NCBI GenBank assembly: GCA_964480275.1
Contig: CAYZOC010000008.1
Span: 1 to 25,969 of the forward strand
DNA: 25,969 nucleotides
Source of the DNA: DATESG01 sp964480275
Lineage (GTDB): Bacteria > Bacillota_I > Bacilli_A > RFN20 > CAG-826
Direction of reading: 5' to 3'
The notes under the pieces were generated by a model, which was given only the letters and a program-made list of their open reading frames with translations, had not been told where the DNA came from and ran no database searches. The position numbers were made by a program, and so were the translations under genes. Below are positions 7,553 through 15,338 of this stretch, piece after piece; the first letter of the stretch is position 1; every line of letters starts with the position of its first letter.

Positions 7553-8839
7553 CTATTGATAATAAGTAAATTCGAAATCTAATAAAATGACCGTATCGCC
7601 ATCTTTAGCCCCGATATTTTCTAATTCTTTCTCAACACCAATATCACGAAGATATTTTAATAGGCCAAGAATTGCTTCATCGGTTACTAGGCTATATTGA
7701 CGGTAACGCGCTTCAACTTGTTCACCTTTGATTCGATAAATGCCAGGTGCCACTTTTTCAATTGTAAAAGGTTTAAGTGATTCATCCTTACGGGCATCAT
7801 AAATAATTTGTGTAGGTGTCTTAAGTTCTTCTAAGGCCACAAGATTGACCGTGTCGGTAACTTTGAGTGTATCGGCTATCTTATAAAGTAATTCATTAAT
7901 ACCCTCATTGAGCAGACTGGAAATTCCAATAGTTTTATATTTGCGCACTCGCCGTTTGAAAACTTTGAGTCGTTGTTTACTCTCTTCATCTTCGACTTTC
8001 GTCGCCGCAATAACGACTGGACGTTTTCCAAGGTTGAATCCATATGTCGTAAGTTCATCCTTTAACACTTGATAGGCATCAAATGGGTCTTCAGGTCCAC
8101 TGAAATCAATGACCATGACAATTACACGACATCTTTCAATGTGTTTTAAGAAGCGTAACCCTAAACCTTTTCCTTCACTTGCACCTTTAATTAACCCGGG
8201 AAGATCAGCGGCCACAAAAGAGCGGCCATCTGGTAGATAAACAACACCTAGTTGGGGGTTTAAAGTAGTAAACGGGTAATCACCAATTTCGGGACGCGCA
8301 TCGCTAATCACACTTAATAGTGTACTTTTGCCCGCGTTTGGAAGACCAACGAAACCAACATCTGCTAGTAATTTCAATTCTAAATTTAAAGTGAATTTCT
8401 CACCAGGTATACCATTTTCCGCGATTTTAGGGACGCGGTTTGTCGAACTCTTAAATGAAACATTGCCACGACCACCACGGCCACCTTTAGCAATAAGCTT
8501 GGTTTCACCTAGTTCATTAAAATCGGCAATTAAAATATGTTCTGGTTCAAGATATACTAATGTTCCAACAGGTACATTGATATATACATCATCTGCTGCA
8601 GCCCCAAACATGTTTTTGATACCACCATTTTCACCGTTATTTGCTCTAATTGTTCGGGTGAAACGAAAATCTGCTAGCGTTGATACATTTGTCGAGGCCA
8701 CAAAATAAATCGAACCTCCGCGACCACCATTGCCACCATTAGGACCGCCTTTTGGAATATACTTTTCGCGTCGAAAACTAACAGCACCATCACCGCCATT
8801 ACCTGCTCTTACTTCAATTTTTGCACTATCAACAAACAC
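7553..8839 (-). CDS. obgE: ribosome-associated GTPase ObgE/CgtA
   Basis: GTPase acting in late 50S ribosome assembly. The glycine-rich Obg fold (1-158) is followed by the G domain: G1 GLPNAGKST (165-173), G3 DLPG (212-215), G4 region ATKVED (279-284) and GISSL as G5. A C-terminal OCT domain (about 350-428) begins near FTIEKVAPGIYRI. The start is GTG, five bases after the glycosyltransferase stop, with GAGG upstream. Odd: the nucleotide-specificity motif NKxD reads TKVE here; a Thr in the first place occurs in some relatives, the Glu is less usual. The large flanking conservation leaves the identity clear. Confidence 0.97.
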   Translation of the reverse strand: MFVDSAKIEVRAGNGGDGAVSFRREKYIPKGGPNGGNGGRGGSIYFVASTNVSTLADFRFTRTIRANNGENGGIKNMFGAAADDVYINVPVGTLVYLEPEHILIADFNELGETKLIAKGGRGGRGNVSFKSSTNRVPKIAENGIPGEKFTLNLELKLLADVGFVGLPNAGKSTLLSVISDARPEIGDYPFTTLNPQLGVVYLPDGRSFVAADLPGLIKGASEGKGLGLRFLKHIERCRVIVMVIDFSGPEDPFDAYQVLKDELTTYGFNLGKRPVVIAATKVEDEESKQRLKVFKRRVRKYKTIGISSLLNEGINELLYKIADTLKVTDTVNLVALEELKTPTQIIYDARKDESLKPFTIEKVAPGIYRIKGEQVEARYRQYSLVTDEAILGLLKYLRDIGVEKELENIGAKDGDTVILLDFEFTYYQ

Positions 8840-8844
8840 AGGTT

Positions 8845-9807
8845 TTAATCCTCTTTTCCTTTGACTGACTCAATAATAAAGAAGGGACGATGTTGTGATT
8901 CAACAAAGGTCTTTCCAACATAAATGGCAATTAGACCAATGAAAAAGATCACGATGCTAAATGATACTAATAAAACATTAAGCACCAACCAAAGTGAATG
9001 GTCAAAGCCACTTAGTAGTGAGAAATCAAGCAAATTTATAATATAAAATACAAGTTGAGTTACAACGGAAAGGCCAGTTAAAGCCATAAAAACTATCGAA
9101 AATTTTAAGGGCCAATATACAGGTTTAATCGTTGTTGAAATAATTGCGTTAAATGCAAGGTCAAACATTGACCGGAAATTATAATGGGTTTTACCATGTT
9201 CTCTTTTCGGACGTATAAAGGCAACTTCTGCTGTTTTATAACCAATATATGGCACTTGAACACGGAACACGCGATTATTTTCACTGAGTTTTAAGACTTC
9301 TAAAAGAACACGACGGCTAATAAGACGATAGTGACCAACATTTTGTGGTACTTTAACTTTTCCTGCTAATTGATCAATGACTTTGTAAAACTTGGCCGCA
9401 GTATAACGTTTAATCCAAGTATCTTCTTTTCGTGAAGCCCGACGAGCATTAACAACGTCATAGCCTTTTTCAAATAGTTCAAGCATTGGAGCAATAAGTT
9501 CAGGTGGATCTTGTAAATCAGCATCCATTGGAATAACTGCATCGCCCTTAGCGACACTTAAGCCTGCGGCAACCGCACTTTCATGACCAAAATTGCGCGT
9601 TAGATTAACTACACGGATACGTGAGTCTTGTTCTTGAAATTTATAGAGCAATTCAAGAGTTTTATCCTTGCTACCATCATTAACTGTAACAATTTCAAAT
9701 TTATATTCTTTTTCTAGTTTGTTAAGAACGTTATTGATTCCATCAAAGAAAAACTCAACAACAGCTTCTTCATTGTACATTGGTACAATAATCGATATTA
9801 ATTTCAT
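8845..9807 (-). CDS. family 2 glycosyltransferase, GtrB/DPM1-like (polyprenyl-phosphate sugar transferase)
   Basis: Membrane-bound GT2 enzyme expected to move a sugar from a nucleotide donor onto a polyprenyl phosphate, for use in glycosylating surface polymers or proteins. The N-terminal GT-A domain shows IIVPMYNEE (6-14), VNDGSKD and the DxD-like MDADLQDPPE (94-103). The region GKTHYNF-SMFDLAF precedes two C-terminal membrane spans (about 228-255 and 267-300), the usual GtrB layout. It is preceded by AGAGGT. A terminator separates it from rpmA, so it opens the obgE operon; in B. subtilis this place is held by spo0B. The sugar cannot be read from sequence. Confidence 0.85.
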   Translation of the reverse strand: MKLISIIVPMYNEEAVVEFFFDGINNVLNKLEKEYKFEIVTVNDGSKDKTLELLYKFQEQDSRIRVVNLTRNFGHESAVAAGLSVAKGDAVIPMDADLQDPPELIAPMLELFEKGYDVVNARRASRKEDTWIKRYTAAKFYKVIDQLAGKVKVPQNVGHYRLISRRVLLEVLKLSENNRVFRVQVPYIGYKTAEVAFIRPKREHGKTHYNFRSMFDLAFNAIISTTIKPVYWPLKFSIVFMALTGLSVVTQLVFYIINLLDFSLLSGFDHSLWLVLNVLLVSFSIVIFFIGLIAIYVGKTFVESQHRPFFIIESVKGKED

Positions 9808-9827
9808 GTCTTATACCTCTAACAATG

Positions 9828-9833
9828 ATTATA
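9828..9833 (-). promoter_or_regulatory. probable -10 box for the glycosyltransferase-obgE-ruvAB operon
   Basis: A consensus TATAAT on the minus strand, 20 bases before the glycosyltransferase ATG and just after the rpmA terminator. No convincing -35 box is seen. Confidence 0.35.
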
Positions 9834-9840
9834 TAATAAA

Positions 9841-9870
9841 GCATTAAAAAAGACCACAAATTGTGGTCTT
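9841..9870 (-). terminator. intrinsic terminator after rpmA
   Basis: Perfect arms AAGACCACAA / TTGTGGTCTT followed on the minus strand by TTTTTAATGC. A second perfect palindrome, AATTCTTATAAGAATT (9871-9886), lies immediately upstream. Confidence 0.85.
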
Positions 9871-9893
9871 AATTCTTATAAGAATTAGTCTAA

Positions 9894-10196
9894 CTAGATG
9901 CTACGTGCGTAAACACTAACACGGGTCTTGGTGCGACCAAGGCGTTCAAATTTAACAATACCATCAATTAATGCAAAGATTGTGTCGTCTTTACCTCTTT
10001 TAGCGTTAATACCTGGATAAATTTTTGTGCCTCTTTGACGGTATAAAATACTGCCAGCAGTAGCAAATTGACCATCAGCCTTTTTCGCGCCTAAACGCCG
10101 ACCAGCTGAGTCACGACCGTTTTTTGTAGAACCAACACCCTTTTTTGAAGCGAAGAGTTGAAGGTCTAGTTTATAGATAAATTTCATGTTGTTCAT
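9894..10196 (-). CDS. rpmA: 50S ribosomal protein L27 with cleavable N-terminal extension
   Basis: L27, whose N-terminus reaches the peptidyl transferase centre. The mature part begins ASKKGVGSTKNGRDS and continues through RRLGAKKADGQ and the GSILYRQRGTK region. Residues 1-15 form an extension ending LDLQLF before Ala16, the Bacillota-type motif cut by the protease Prp before assembly. Prp is encoded directly upstream. The start at 10196 follows AGGA by about 10 bases; a second in-frame ATG (residue 4) is a weaker alternative. It is the last gene of rplU-prp-rpmA and is followed by a terminator. Confidence 0.97.
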   Translation of the reverse strand: MNNMKFIYKLDLQLFASKKGVGSTKNGRDSAGRRLGAKKADGQFATAGSILYRQRGTKIYPGINAKRGKDDTIFALIDGIVKFERLGRTKTRVSVYARSI

Positions 10197-10198
10197 TT

Positions 10199-10513
10199 TT
10201 AGTCAATCCTTTCTTCAGTGATTTTTATATACTTGTAGTAATTTTTTTCGATTGTAAGTAAACTTGTTACAATTGTCTCAAGAACAATTGCATCATGTTC
10301 GATAAGTAACTTTTTGGCATTTATACTGACATATCCATCATTAACTTCTATGTCACAGTGTGATTTTTGTTGAAGACTATTAAGTCCACCAATTACAACA
10401 GCACTGACGCCTGCACACACCAAATCTTTACCATATTCGCCACTGTTGGCATGGCCACTCACAACTAGTGCGATGATTTGTCCGTGTTTCTTTGTTACTT
10501 TTACTTTGATCAT
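10199..10513 (-). CDS. prp: ribosomal-processing cysteine protease Prp (YsxB)
   Basis: Small cysteine protease that removes the N-terminal extension of L27. Length 104 residues. The catalytic pair is visible as SGHANSGEYGKDLVCAGVS, with His21 and Cys33, the standard spacing of the family. The ATG overlaps the rplU TAA (TAATG), and the stop lies two bases before rpmA, so the three genes are tightly coupled and enzyme and substrate are made together. Confidence 0.95.
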   Translation of the reverse strand: MIKVKVTKKHGQIIALVVSGHANSGEYGKDLVCAGVSAVVIGGLNSLQQKSHCDIEVNDGYVSINAKKLLIEHDAIVLETIVTSLLTIEKNYYKYIKITEERID

Positions 10514-10821
10514 TAGGCGTTAATAGCTTCGATTACTAAGCAAGTATAAGGTTGACGATGACCGAGCATTCTTTTTTCGTTATGCTTTGGTCTGTAAGTA
10601 AAGACTTTGATTTTTCTGTTTTTGCCTTGTTTTTCAACTTTAGCGGTTACCGTTGCGCCCTTGACGTAAGGAGCACCGACTTTTGCTTTTTTGTCGTTGA
10701 CGAGTAAAACTTTATCAAATGTGTAAGTTTCTCCTTCAGCAACATCAAGTTTTTCAACAAAAACCTTGCTTCCGACTTCAACTTTTAATTGTTTTCCACC
10801 GGTTTCAATAATTGCGTACAT
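10513..10821 (-). CDS. rplU: 50S ribosomal protein L21
   Basis: L21, a 23S rRNA-binding protein of the large subunit. The start is set at 10821 (MYAIIETGGKQLKV), with AGGAGG seven bases before it; this gives 102 residues, the usual length. The signature KVFTYRPKHNEKRMLGHRQP near the C-terminus is clear. It is first in the rplU-prp-rpmA operon and is preceded by a leader of about 95 bases. Confidence 0.97.
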   Translation of the reverse strand: MYAIIETGGKQLKVEVGSKVFVEKLDVAEGETYTFDKVLLVNDKKAKVGAPYVKGATVTAKVEKQGKNRKIKVFTYRPKHNEKRMLGHRQPYTCLVIEAINA

Positions 10822-10917
10822 ACATTTACCTCCTCTATTTATTTCACTTAGACTCGCTTTTATGGCGGCAATGCACTTAAACCATTTCAATGCGGTTGTA
10901 GCTAGTGAGGCTATAAC
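10822..10917 (-). ncRNA. candidate L21 leader (autoregulatory mRNA leader of rplU)
   Basis: About 95 bases lie between the rplU promoter and ATG. On the minus strand it holds short complementary segments (AACC/GGTT around GCATTGAAAT), two copies of GCATTG and a G/C-rich stretch unusual for this AT-rich intergenic DNA. Bacillota rplU genes are known to carry an L21 leader in this place. I did not fold it, so the assignment rests on position and composition. Confidence 0.4.
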
Positions 10918-10923
10918 GTTTAG

Positions 10924-10952
10924 AATATATCATAGATATAGTGATAAATCAA
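10924..10952 (-). promoter_or_regulatory. promoter of rplU-prp-rpmA
   Basis: On the minus strand TTGATT (10947-10952), a 17-base spacer, then TATATT (10924-10929) with a TGA extension directly before it. One of the best promoter matches in the window. Confidence 0.7.
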
Positions 10953-11006
10953 CAAATTTTCTTTATTCGACTATCAAAGTAAAAAGAGAAGACGATATGG
11001 TCAAAA

Positions 11007-11699
11007 TTAAACGATCAAACCATAATCTTTAAAGGAAAAATAAGTGTAATCCGCAATGATAAGGTGATCGTATATTGCGATTCCTGCTTTAGATGTGATC
11101 TTATTAATGGCGATTGTTGTTTCAATATCTTCTTCGCTTGGAAAAACATTGCCACTAGGATGATTATGAACAAGGACGTAATAAGTCGCATCCAATTTTA
11201 TTAGTTGTTCTTTGATGGCTTTTGCATCAATATCAAAGCCGCGACGAGTCCCTAAATATAGAATCTGCTCTTTGATTATTTTCATCGTTTTATCTAAGAC
11301 CACTAGTAGCATCATTTCTGCTTTAGCACTAGAAAAATCATAGATATATTTATTCGCTATTTCACCACTACTTTTAAGATATTCAAGACCTTTAAAATTA
11401 TCTTTTTGCACTCGACTACTAAGCGTAAAAGCAGCCAGAAGGGTTAGGGCCTTACTCGTTTTGATACCTGGTAGCGAAAAGTCACTAATTTCAGTGATTT
11501 TAGCTAGATTAGTTAAAGTGTGGTGTTTATTTAGTAGTTTTTCAGCAATTGTTATCGCTGATTCATCTCTAGTGCCAGTATTAATTAGGATTGCTAATAA
11601 CTCGATATTAGTCAAACTATTAATACCATAACGTAGTGCCTTTTCTTTGGGTCGATCATAGGGGGCTAAATCTTTGATTTTAGTCCTACTTCCACTCAA
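11007..11699 (-). CDS. radC: RadC family JAB/JAMM-domain protein
   Basis: A member of the RadC (YsxA) family, once thought to be a repair protein; its real role is unsettled. I place the start at TTG 11699 (SGSRTKIKDL, 230 residues) because GGAGG lies 8 bases before it and family members begin close to the IKDL-P-RP-EKAL segment. A GTG at 11732 would add 11 residues. A helix-hairpin-helix region (FSLPGIKTSKALTLLAAF) precedes the metalloprotease-like fold: Glu128 in AKAEMM and the metal motif HNHPSGNVFPSEED with His178, His180 and Asp191. The first codons overlap the end of the double-glycine peptide gene. No terminator is evident downstream. Confidence 0.92.
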   Translation of the reverse strand: MSGSRTKIKDLAPYDRPKEKALRYGINSLTNIELLAILINTGTRDESAITIAEKLLNKHHTLTNLAKITEISDFSLPGIKTSKALTLLAAFTLSSRVQKDNFKGLEYLKSSGEIANKYIYDFSSAKAEMMLLVVLDKTMKIIKEQILYLGTRRGFDIDAKAIKEQLIKLDATYYVLVHNHPSGNVFPSEEDIETTIAINKITSKAGIAIYDHLIIADYTYFSFKDYGLIV

Positions 11700-11868
11700 A
11701 TTTAAAGCCTCCAGGTAAGGTCGTCTTACCACTACTACTAATGAATAATTTGTAGATAATTACGGTTACAACGGCAATAATTAAGACCGTCATAATCGCT
11801 GTCATTGATAGTGGCTCTCCACCTTTAATTTCAGCAAGCTCGAAATCTGATAATACTTGTTGATTCAT
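11686..11868 (-). CDS. double-glycine-leader peptide (bacteriocin- or pheromone-like)
   Basis: A 60-residue peptide. Residues 1-17, MNQQVLSDFELAEIKGG, match the double-glycine leader consensus LSxxELxxIxGG exactly; such leaders are cut after GG by the C39 peptidase domain of an ABC exporter. The 43-residue core has one hydrophobic helix (about residues 22-43, MTAIMTVLIIAVVTVIIYKLF) and a polar Gly/Ser/Lys tail ending GFKFEWK. It could be a class II bacteriocin-like peptide, a secreted signal or a membrane-anchored peptide. No exporter, immunity or modification gene lies in this window. A GGAGG ribosome-binding site is present, but inside the stem of the hairpin after valS. The last 14 bases overlap the chosen radC start. 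Confidence 0.75.
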   Translation of the reverse strand: MNQQVLSDFELAEIKGGEPLSMTAIMTVLIIAVVTVIIYKLFISSSGKTTLPGGFKFEWK

Positions 11869-11900
11869 AAAAAAATCCTCCTACTAATAAATAGTCGGAG
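11869..11900 (-). terminator. stem-loop with U-run after valS, overlapping the ribosome-binding site of the next gene
   Basis: On the minus strand arms CTCCGACTA and TAGTAGGAG (8 of 9 pairs, one mismatch) flank TTTAT, followed by GATTTTTTT and then directly the ATG of the double-glycine peptide. The 3' arm contains most of the peptide gene's GGAGGA (11876-11881). It can act as terminator, as ribosome-binding-site mask, or as both. Confidence 0.6.
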
Positions 11901-11910
11901 AATTTGTTTT

Positions 11911-14499
11911 TTATGCTAATGTTTGTAGTCTTGTTTTTATTTGGTCATAGGCGAGTAAATAGGCCTGATATTTTTCTTGTTCGAGTTTGATTTTGCCTTC
12001 AGGTGCTTTGGCCAAGAAGTTTTGATTACCAAGCATCGCTTTACTACGACTAATTTCTTGTTCGAGTTTAGCTAATTCAATCGCTAATTGCTTTTTAAGT
12101 TGTTCTAAATCAACTAAAACTTTAAAACTCAACTTAACTTTTCCGACCACAACAAATGGCAGCAATTCCTGAGGTTCATCAAGATACACATCCTTAACAA
12201 AGGCAATTCGCTTGATTATCGCTAAAAATGGCTTGATATCAAAATTTAAATCACTAAGGTATATATCAATTTTTTCATTTGGAGCAACATTATTACTAGC
12301 TTTAAAATTACGAATTTGACGAATAAACTCGATGATACAAGCGGTATTTGCTTCATCCTTATTAGCGCGGATATTTTGTGGCTTAGGATAATCTTCAAGC
12401 ATGATTGAATCTTTGCTATTTGGTAAATGTTGATACAACTCTTCAGTGATAAAAGGTGAAAATGGATAAATCATCATTATCACGGATTTAAGGCTATGAT
12501 ACATAACATCATAAGTTTTTTGCTTATTATCTTCGTGTTGCAGGACTACTTTACTCATTTCTAAATACTGTGAGCAGAAATCATCATAGACAAAATTATA
12601 TAAGTAGTTTGAAGCAAGTCCGAGTTCATATTTATCCATATATTTACTGACATTTTTAATCGTGCGATCAAGGCGCGTTAAAATAAATTTATCAACAGGA
12701 TTCAATTTCTTAAAATCTATAGTTTGTGGTTGGTAGTCACTAGGAAGATTCATCAAGATGTAGCGGGAGGCATTCCATATTTTATTAAGATAATTTACAC
12801 TACTAACGACTTTTTCTTCAATAAACCTTGAATCTTGACCTGGTGTTGAATTTGTCGCAAGAAAATAGCGTAGACTATCGGTCCCATACTGATCAATTAC
12901 ATCAATAGGATCGACACCATTGCCAAGTGACTTTGACATTTTCCGACCATTGCGATCACGAATAAGTCCATGAATGACAACATCCTTAAATGGCGCCTTG
13001 GTGGTAAATTCAAGCGATTGGAAGATCATACGACTAACCCAGAAGAATATAATATCATAGCCAGTCACCATTGCATCTAGAGGGAAATAACGCTTAAAGT
13101 CACTCGTTTCATCCGGCCACCCTAGTGTTGTAAACGGCCAAAGCGCACTCGAAAACCATGTATCAAGGACATCTTCATCTTGTATCCAGTTTTCACTATC
13201 ACTTGGTTCGTCAATTGAGACAAGTACTTCCCCACTTTGTTTATGGAAATAAGCAGGAATGCGATGGCCCCACCAAAGTTGGCGTGAAATACACCAGTCT
13301 TCGGCTTTTTCCATCCATTGTTCAAACGTTTTATTAAAGCGTTTTGGGTAGAAACTAACCTTACCATCACCTTTTTGATTGTCAAGTGCTTGCAGGGCTA
13401 AAGGCCGCATTTTAATAAACCATTGTTTGGATAAATATGGTTCAACAATTGCATTACTTCTTTCACTATGACCAACGTTATGTGTGTGTTCTCTAACTTC
13501 GAGCAAGCGACCTAATTGTTTCATCTTTGCTACGAGTTGTGTCCGACACTCAAAGCGATCAAGTCCGATAAATTCACCTGCCAATTCGTTCATTGATCCG
13601 TCCTTATTAATACAAATAGGCATTTCTAGTCCATACTTTTCACCGATAATAAAATCATTAGCGTCGTGCGCAGGTGTACATTTCATCACCCCCGTGCCAA
13701 AGCTTATGTCAACATAATCATCAGCAATTAAAGGAAGTGTAGCGCCATTGACTGGATTAATAAATTCTTGCCCTAAATACTTTGTATAACGCTCGTCTTT
13801 AGGATTAATTACTAAACATACGTCGGCAAACATCGTTTCTGGTCGCGTTGTTGCAACGTTTAAATAGAAATTATCATCATTTTTGGAACGGTAAGCAAAG
13901 TGATAAAATTTTCCTTTGATATCTTTATGAATGACTTCAATATTTGAAAGCGCCGTTTGTTGGTCGGGATCCCAGTTTATAATCCGTTCACCTTGGTAGA
14001 TTAAGCCCTTTTGATATAAGTCGACAAACACTTTTCTTACCGCAAGATTGATATTTTCATCTAGCGTAAAACGTTCGCGCGAGTAGTCGAGAGCAAGCCC
14101 AAGTTTCTTCCATTGACTTCTAATTGTCTTGGCATATTCATCTTTCCATTCCCAAGCTTTTTCTAAAAACTTTTCGCGTCCTAAATCGTAGCGACTTGTT
14201 CCTTCTTTACGAAGTTTAGCTTCAACAACCGCCTGCGTTGCTATACCAGCATGGTCCATACCAGGAAGCCATAAAACGTCGTATCCACTAGCTTTTTTAT
14301 ATCGTGCAAGCACATCCTGAAATGTTGTATCCCAAGCATGGCCCAAATGTAATTTTCCTGTTACATTTGGTGGGGGAAGGACCATGGAAAAACGTGGTTT
14401 CTTCTCATCTTTTGCAAGAAAATACCCTCCTTCTTTCCAGGTATCATACTTATCTTTTTCCACAAGTTTAGGATCATAATGTTTCGCTAATTCTTTCAT
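11911..14499 (-). CDS. valS: valyl-tRNA synthetase
   Basis: Class I synthetase that charges tRNA-Val with valine; cytoplasmic. The start is set at 14499 (MKELAKHYDP), with GGAGG four bases before it, giving 862 residues. Motifs: PPPNVTGKLHLGHAWD with HLGH at 51-54, the editing (CP1) domain with TTRPETMFAD (217-226) and GTGVMKCTPAHDAND (268-282), DWCISRQLWWGHRIP (401-415), and KMSKS at 520-524. A C-terminal coiled coil (about 800-860) is typical of ValRS. Conserved tryptophans are all TGG. Expression is controlled by the T-box leader just upstream. Confidence 0.98.
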   Translation of the reverse strand: MKELAKHYDPKLVEKDKYDTWKEGGYFLAKDEKKPRFSMVLPPPNVTGKLHLGHAWDTTFQDVLARYKKASGYDVLWLPGMDHAGIATQAVVEAKLRKEGTSRYDLGREKFLEKAWEWKDEYAKTIRSQWKKLGLALDYSRERFTLDENINLAVRKVFVDLYQKGLIYQGERIINWDPDQQTALSNIEVIHKDIKGKFYHFAYRSKNDDNFYLNVATTRPETMFADVCLVINPKDERYTKYLGQEFINPVNGATLPLIADDYVDISFGTGVMKCTPAHDANDFIIGEKYGLEMPICINKDGSMNELAGEFIGLDRFECRTQLVAKMKQLGRLLEVREHTHNVGHSERSNAIVEPYLSKQWFIKMRPLALQALDNQKGDGKVSFYPKRFNKTFEQWMEKAEDWCISRQLWWGHRIPAYFHKQSGEVLVSIDEPSDSENWIQDEDVLDTWFSSALWPFTTLGWPDETSDFKRYFPLDAMVTGYDIIFFWVSRMIFQSLEFTTKAPFKDVVIHGLIRDRNGRKMSKSLGNGVDPIDVIDQYGTDSLRYFLATNSTPGQDSRFIEEKVVSSVNYLNKIWNASRYILMNLPSDYQPQTIDFKKLNPVDKFILTRLDRTIKNVSKYMDKYELGLASNYLYNFVYDDFCSQYLEMSKVVLQHEDNKQKTYDVMYHSLKSVIMMIYPFSPFITEELYQHLPNSKDSIMLEDYPKPQNIRANKDEANTACIIEFIRQIRNFKASNNVAPNEKIDIYLSDLNFDIKPFLAIIKRIAFVKDVYLDEPQELLPFVVVGKVKLSFKVLVDLEQLKKQLAIELAKLEQEISRSKAMLGNQNFLAKAPEGKIKLEQEKYQAYLLAYDQIKTRLQTLA

Positions 14500-14508
14500 A
14501 TATCCTCC

Positions 14509-14715
14509 AAAAATAAAAGCGTCCATATAAGGACGCTATAAATGCGCGGTACCACCTTAGTTCTCAATTAATACAATTGAACACTCATAAGTTTTAACGC
14601 AACTAACGGGCTTTCACCAGACTCCATTACGACTTCACCAGCAGTCACTTCCCTACTTACACCAACCTAGGGTCGCTATAAAGTTCTTTTCTGATTACTA
14701 CTTAACTTCTTAGTC
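14509..14715 (-). promoter_or_regulatory. T-box riboswitch of valS
   Basis: Senses uncharged tRNA-Val and prevents termination. On the minus strand the leader begins with Stem I (GACT...AGTC base). Its specifier loop has an AGTA on one side and GAAGTCGTA on the other, offering GTC (or the following GTA) as valine specifier. The AUAGCGA bulge and the GGUUGGUGUAA distal loop follow the usual T-box pattern. The T-box sequence AAGGTGGTACCGCG is at 14545-14558; its TGGT can pair with the ACCA end expected for tRNA-Val. The terminator arms AGCGTCC (14531-14537) and GGACGCT (14518-14524) are followed by TTTATTTTT. The specifier choice is an inference from loop geometry. Confidence 0.93.
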
Positions 14716-14721
14716 AAATAG

Positions 14722-14730
14722 ATTATAACA
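14722..14730 (-). promoter_or_regulatory. extended -10 promoter of valS
   Basis: The minus strand reads TGTTATAAT, a perfect -10 box with TGn extension, about 7 bases before the T-box Stem I. The -35 region is poor, as usual for extended -10 promoters. Confidence 0.65.
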
Positions 14731-14753
14731 AATAATGATTGGTAATTTAAACT

Positions 14754-15338
14754 TTATTTAATCAGTGTCGCAATCAAATTTCTGAGTTCAGGAATATTTT
14801 TCCCCTTGCTACTTGATACATATAAGCGGTTAGGCGGTAAAAAGCCAAATTTGTCACTAATGTTTTTATTAATGGCCGCCATCCCACTTTGATTAAGTTT
14901 ATCAACTTTAGTAATAATAAGCGTATACCCTACTTGTTGATGCAATACATATTCAAGAAATGTCTTATCGTCATCACTTGGTTGATGTCGTGAATCAACA
15001 AGGAGAAAGACATGACGCAAATCTTGATTGTTTTCAAAGTAGCCTTCCATCATTGCGCTAAACTCGACGTAATCGCGCCTTCCCTTCGCGCTATATCCAT
15101 AACCTGGAGCGTCAACTAAATAGAAAGTATTATCAATTTGATAATAGTTTAATAGTTTTGTAAACCCCGGCTTAGATGATGTATAAGCCAAACTTTTTCG
15201 CCCGGTTAGTGCGTTTATAAGTGAAGATTTACCAACGTTACTTTTTCCGACAAATATAACTTCCGGTAACCTTAAAGCGGGTTTTTGTTCAACCCGCGGC
15301 GCGCTAAGAATAAATTGTGCATTTGTGAAGTTAGGCAT
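14754..15338 (-). CDS. engB: ribosome-biogenesis GTPase EngB/YsxC
   Basis: Small TrmE-Era-type GTPase needed for 50S subunit assembly. Length 194 residues from the ATG at 15338; a TTG codon directly before it is the less likely alternative. Motifs: G1 VGKSNVGKSS (31-40), G2 region KPGFTK, G3 DAPGYGYS, G4 TKVDK and SSSKG as G5. Its ATG overlaps the last eight bases of lon in another frame, with no strong ribosome-binding site, so it is coupled to lon as in the B. subtilis lonA-ysxC pair. Confidence 0.96.
   Translation of the reverse strand: MPNFTNAQFILSAPRVEQKPALRLPEVIFVGKSNVGKSSLINALTGRKSLAYTSSKPGFTKLLNYYQIDNTFYLVDAPGYGYSAKGRRDYVEFSAMMEGYFENNQDLRHVFLLVDSRHQPSDDDKTFLEYVLHQQVGYTLIITKVDKLNQSGMAAINKNISDKFGFLPPNRLYVSSSKGKNIPELRNLIATLIK

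Noticed and set aside
8328..8708. 126-codon plus-strand frame inside obgE
   Set aside because: Antisense to the glycine-rich Obg coding sequence; no start signal and low-complexity proline-rich product. A shadow frame.
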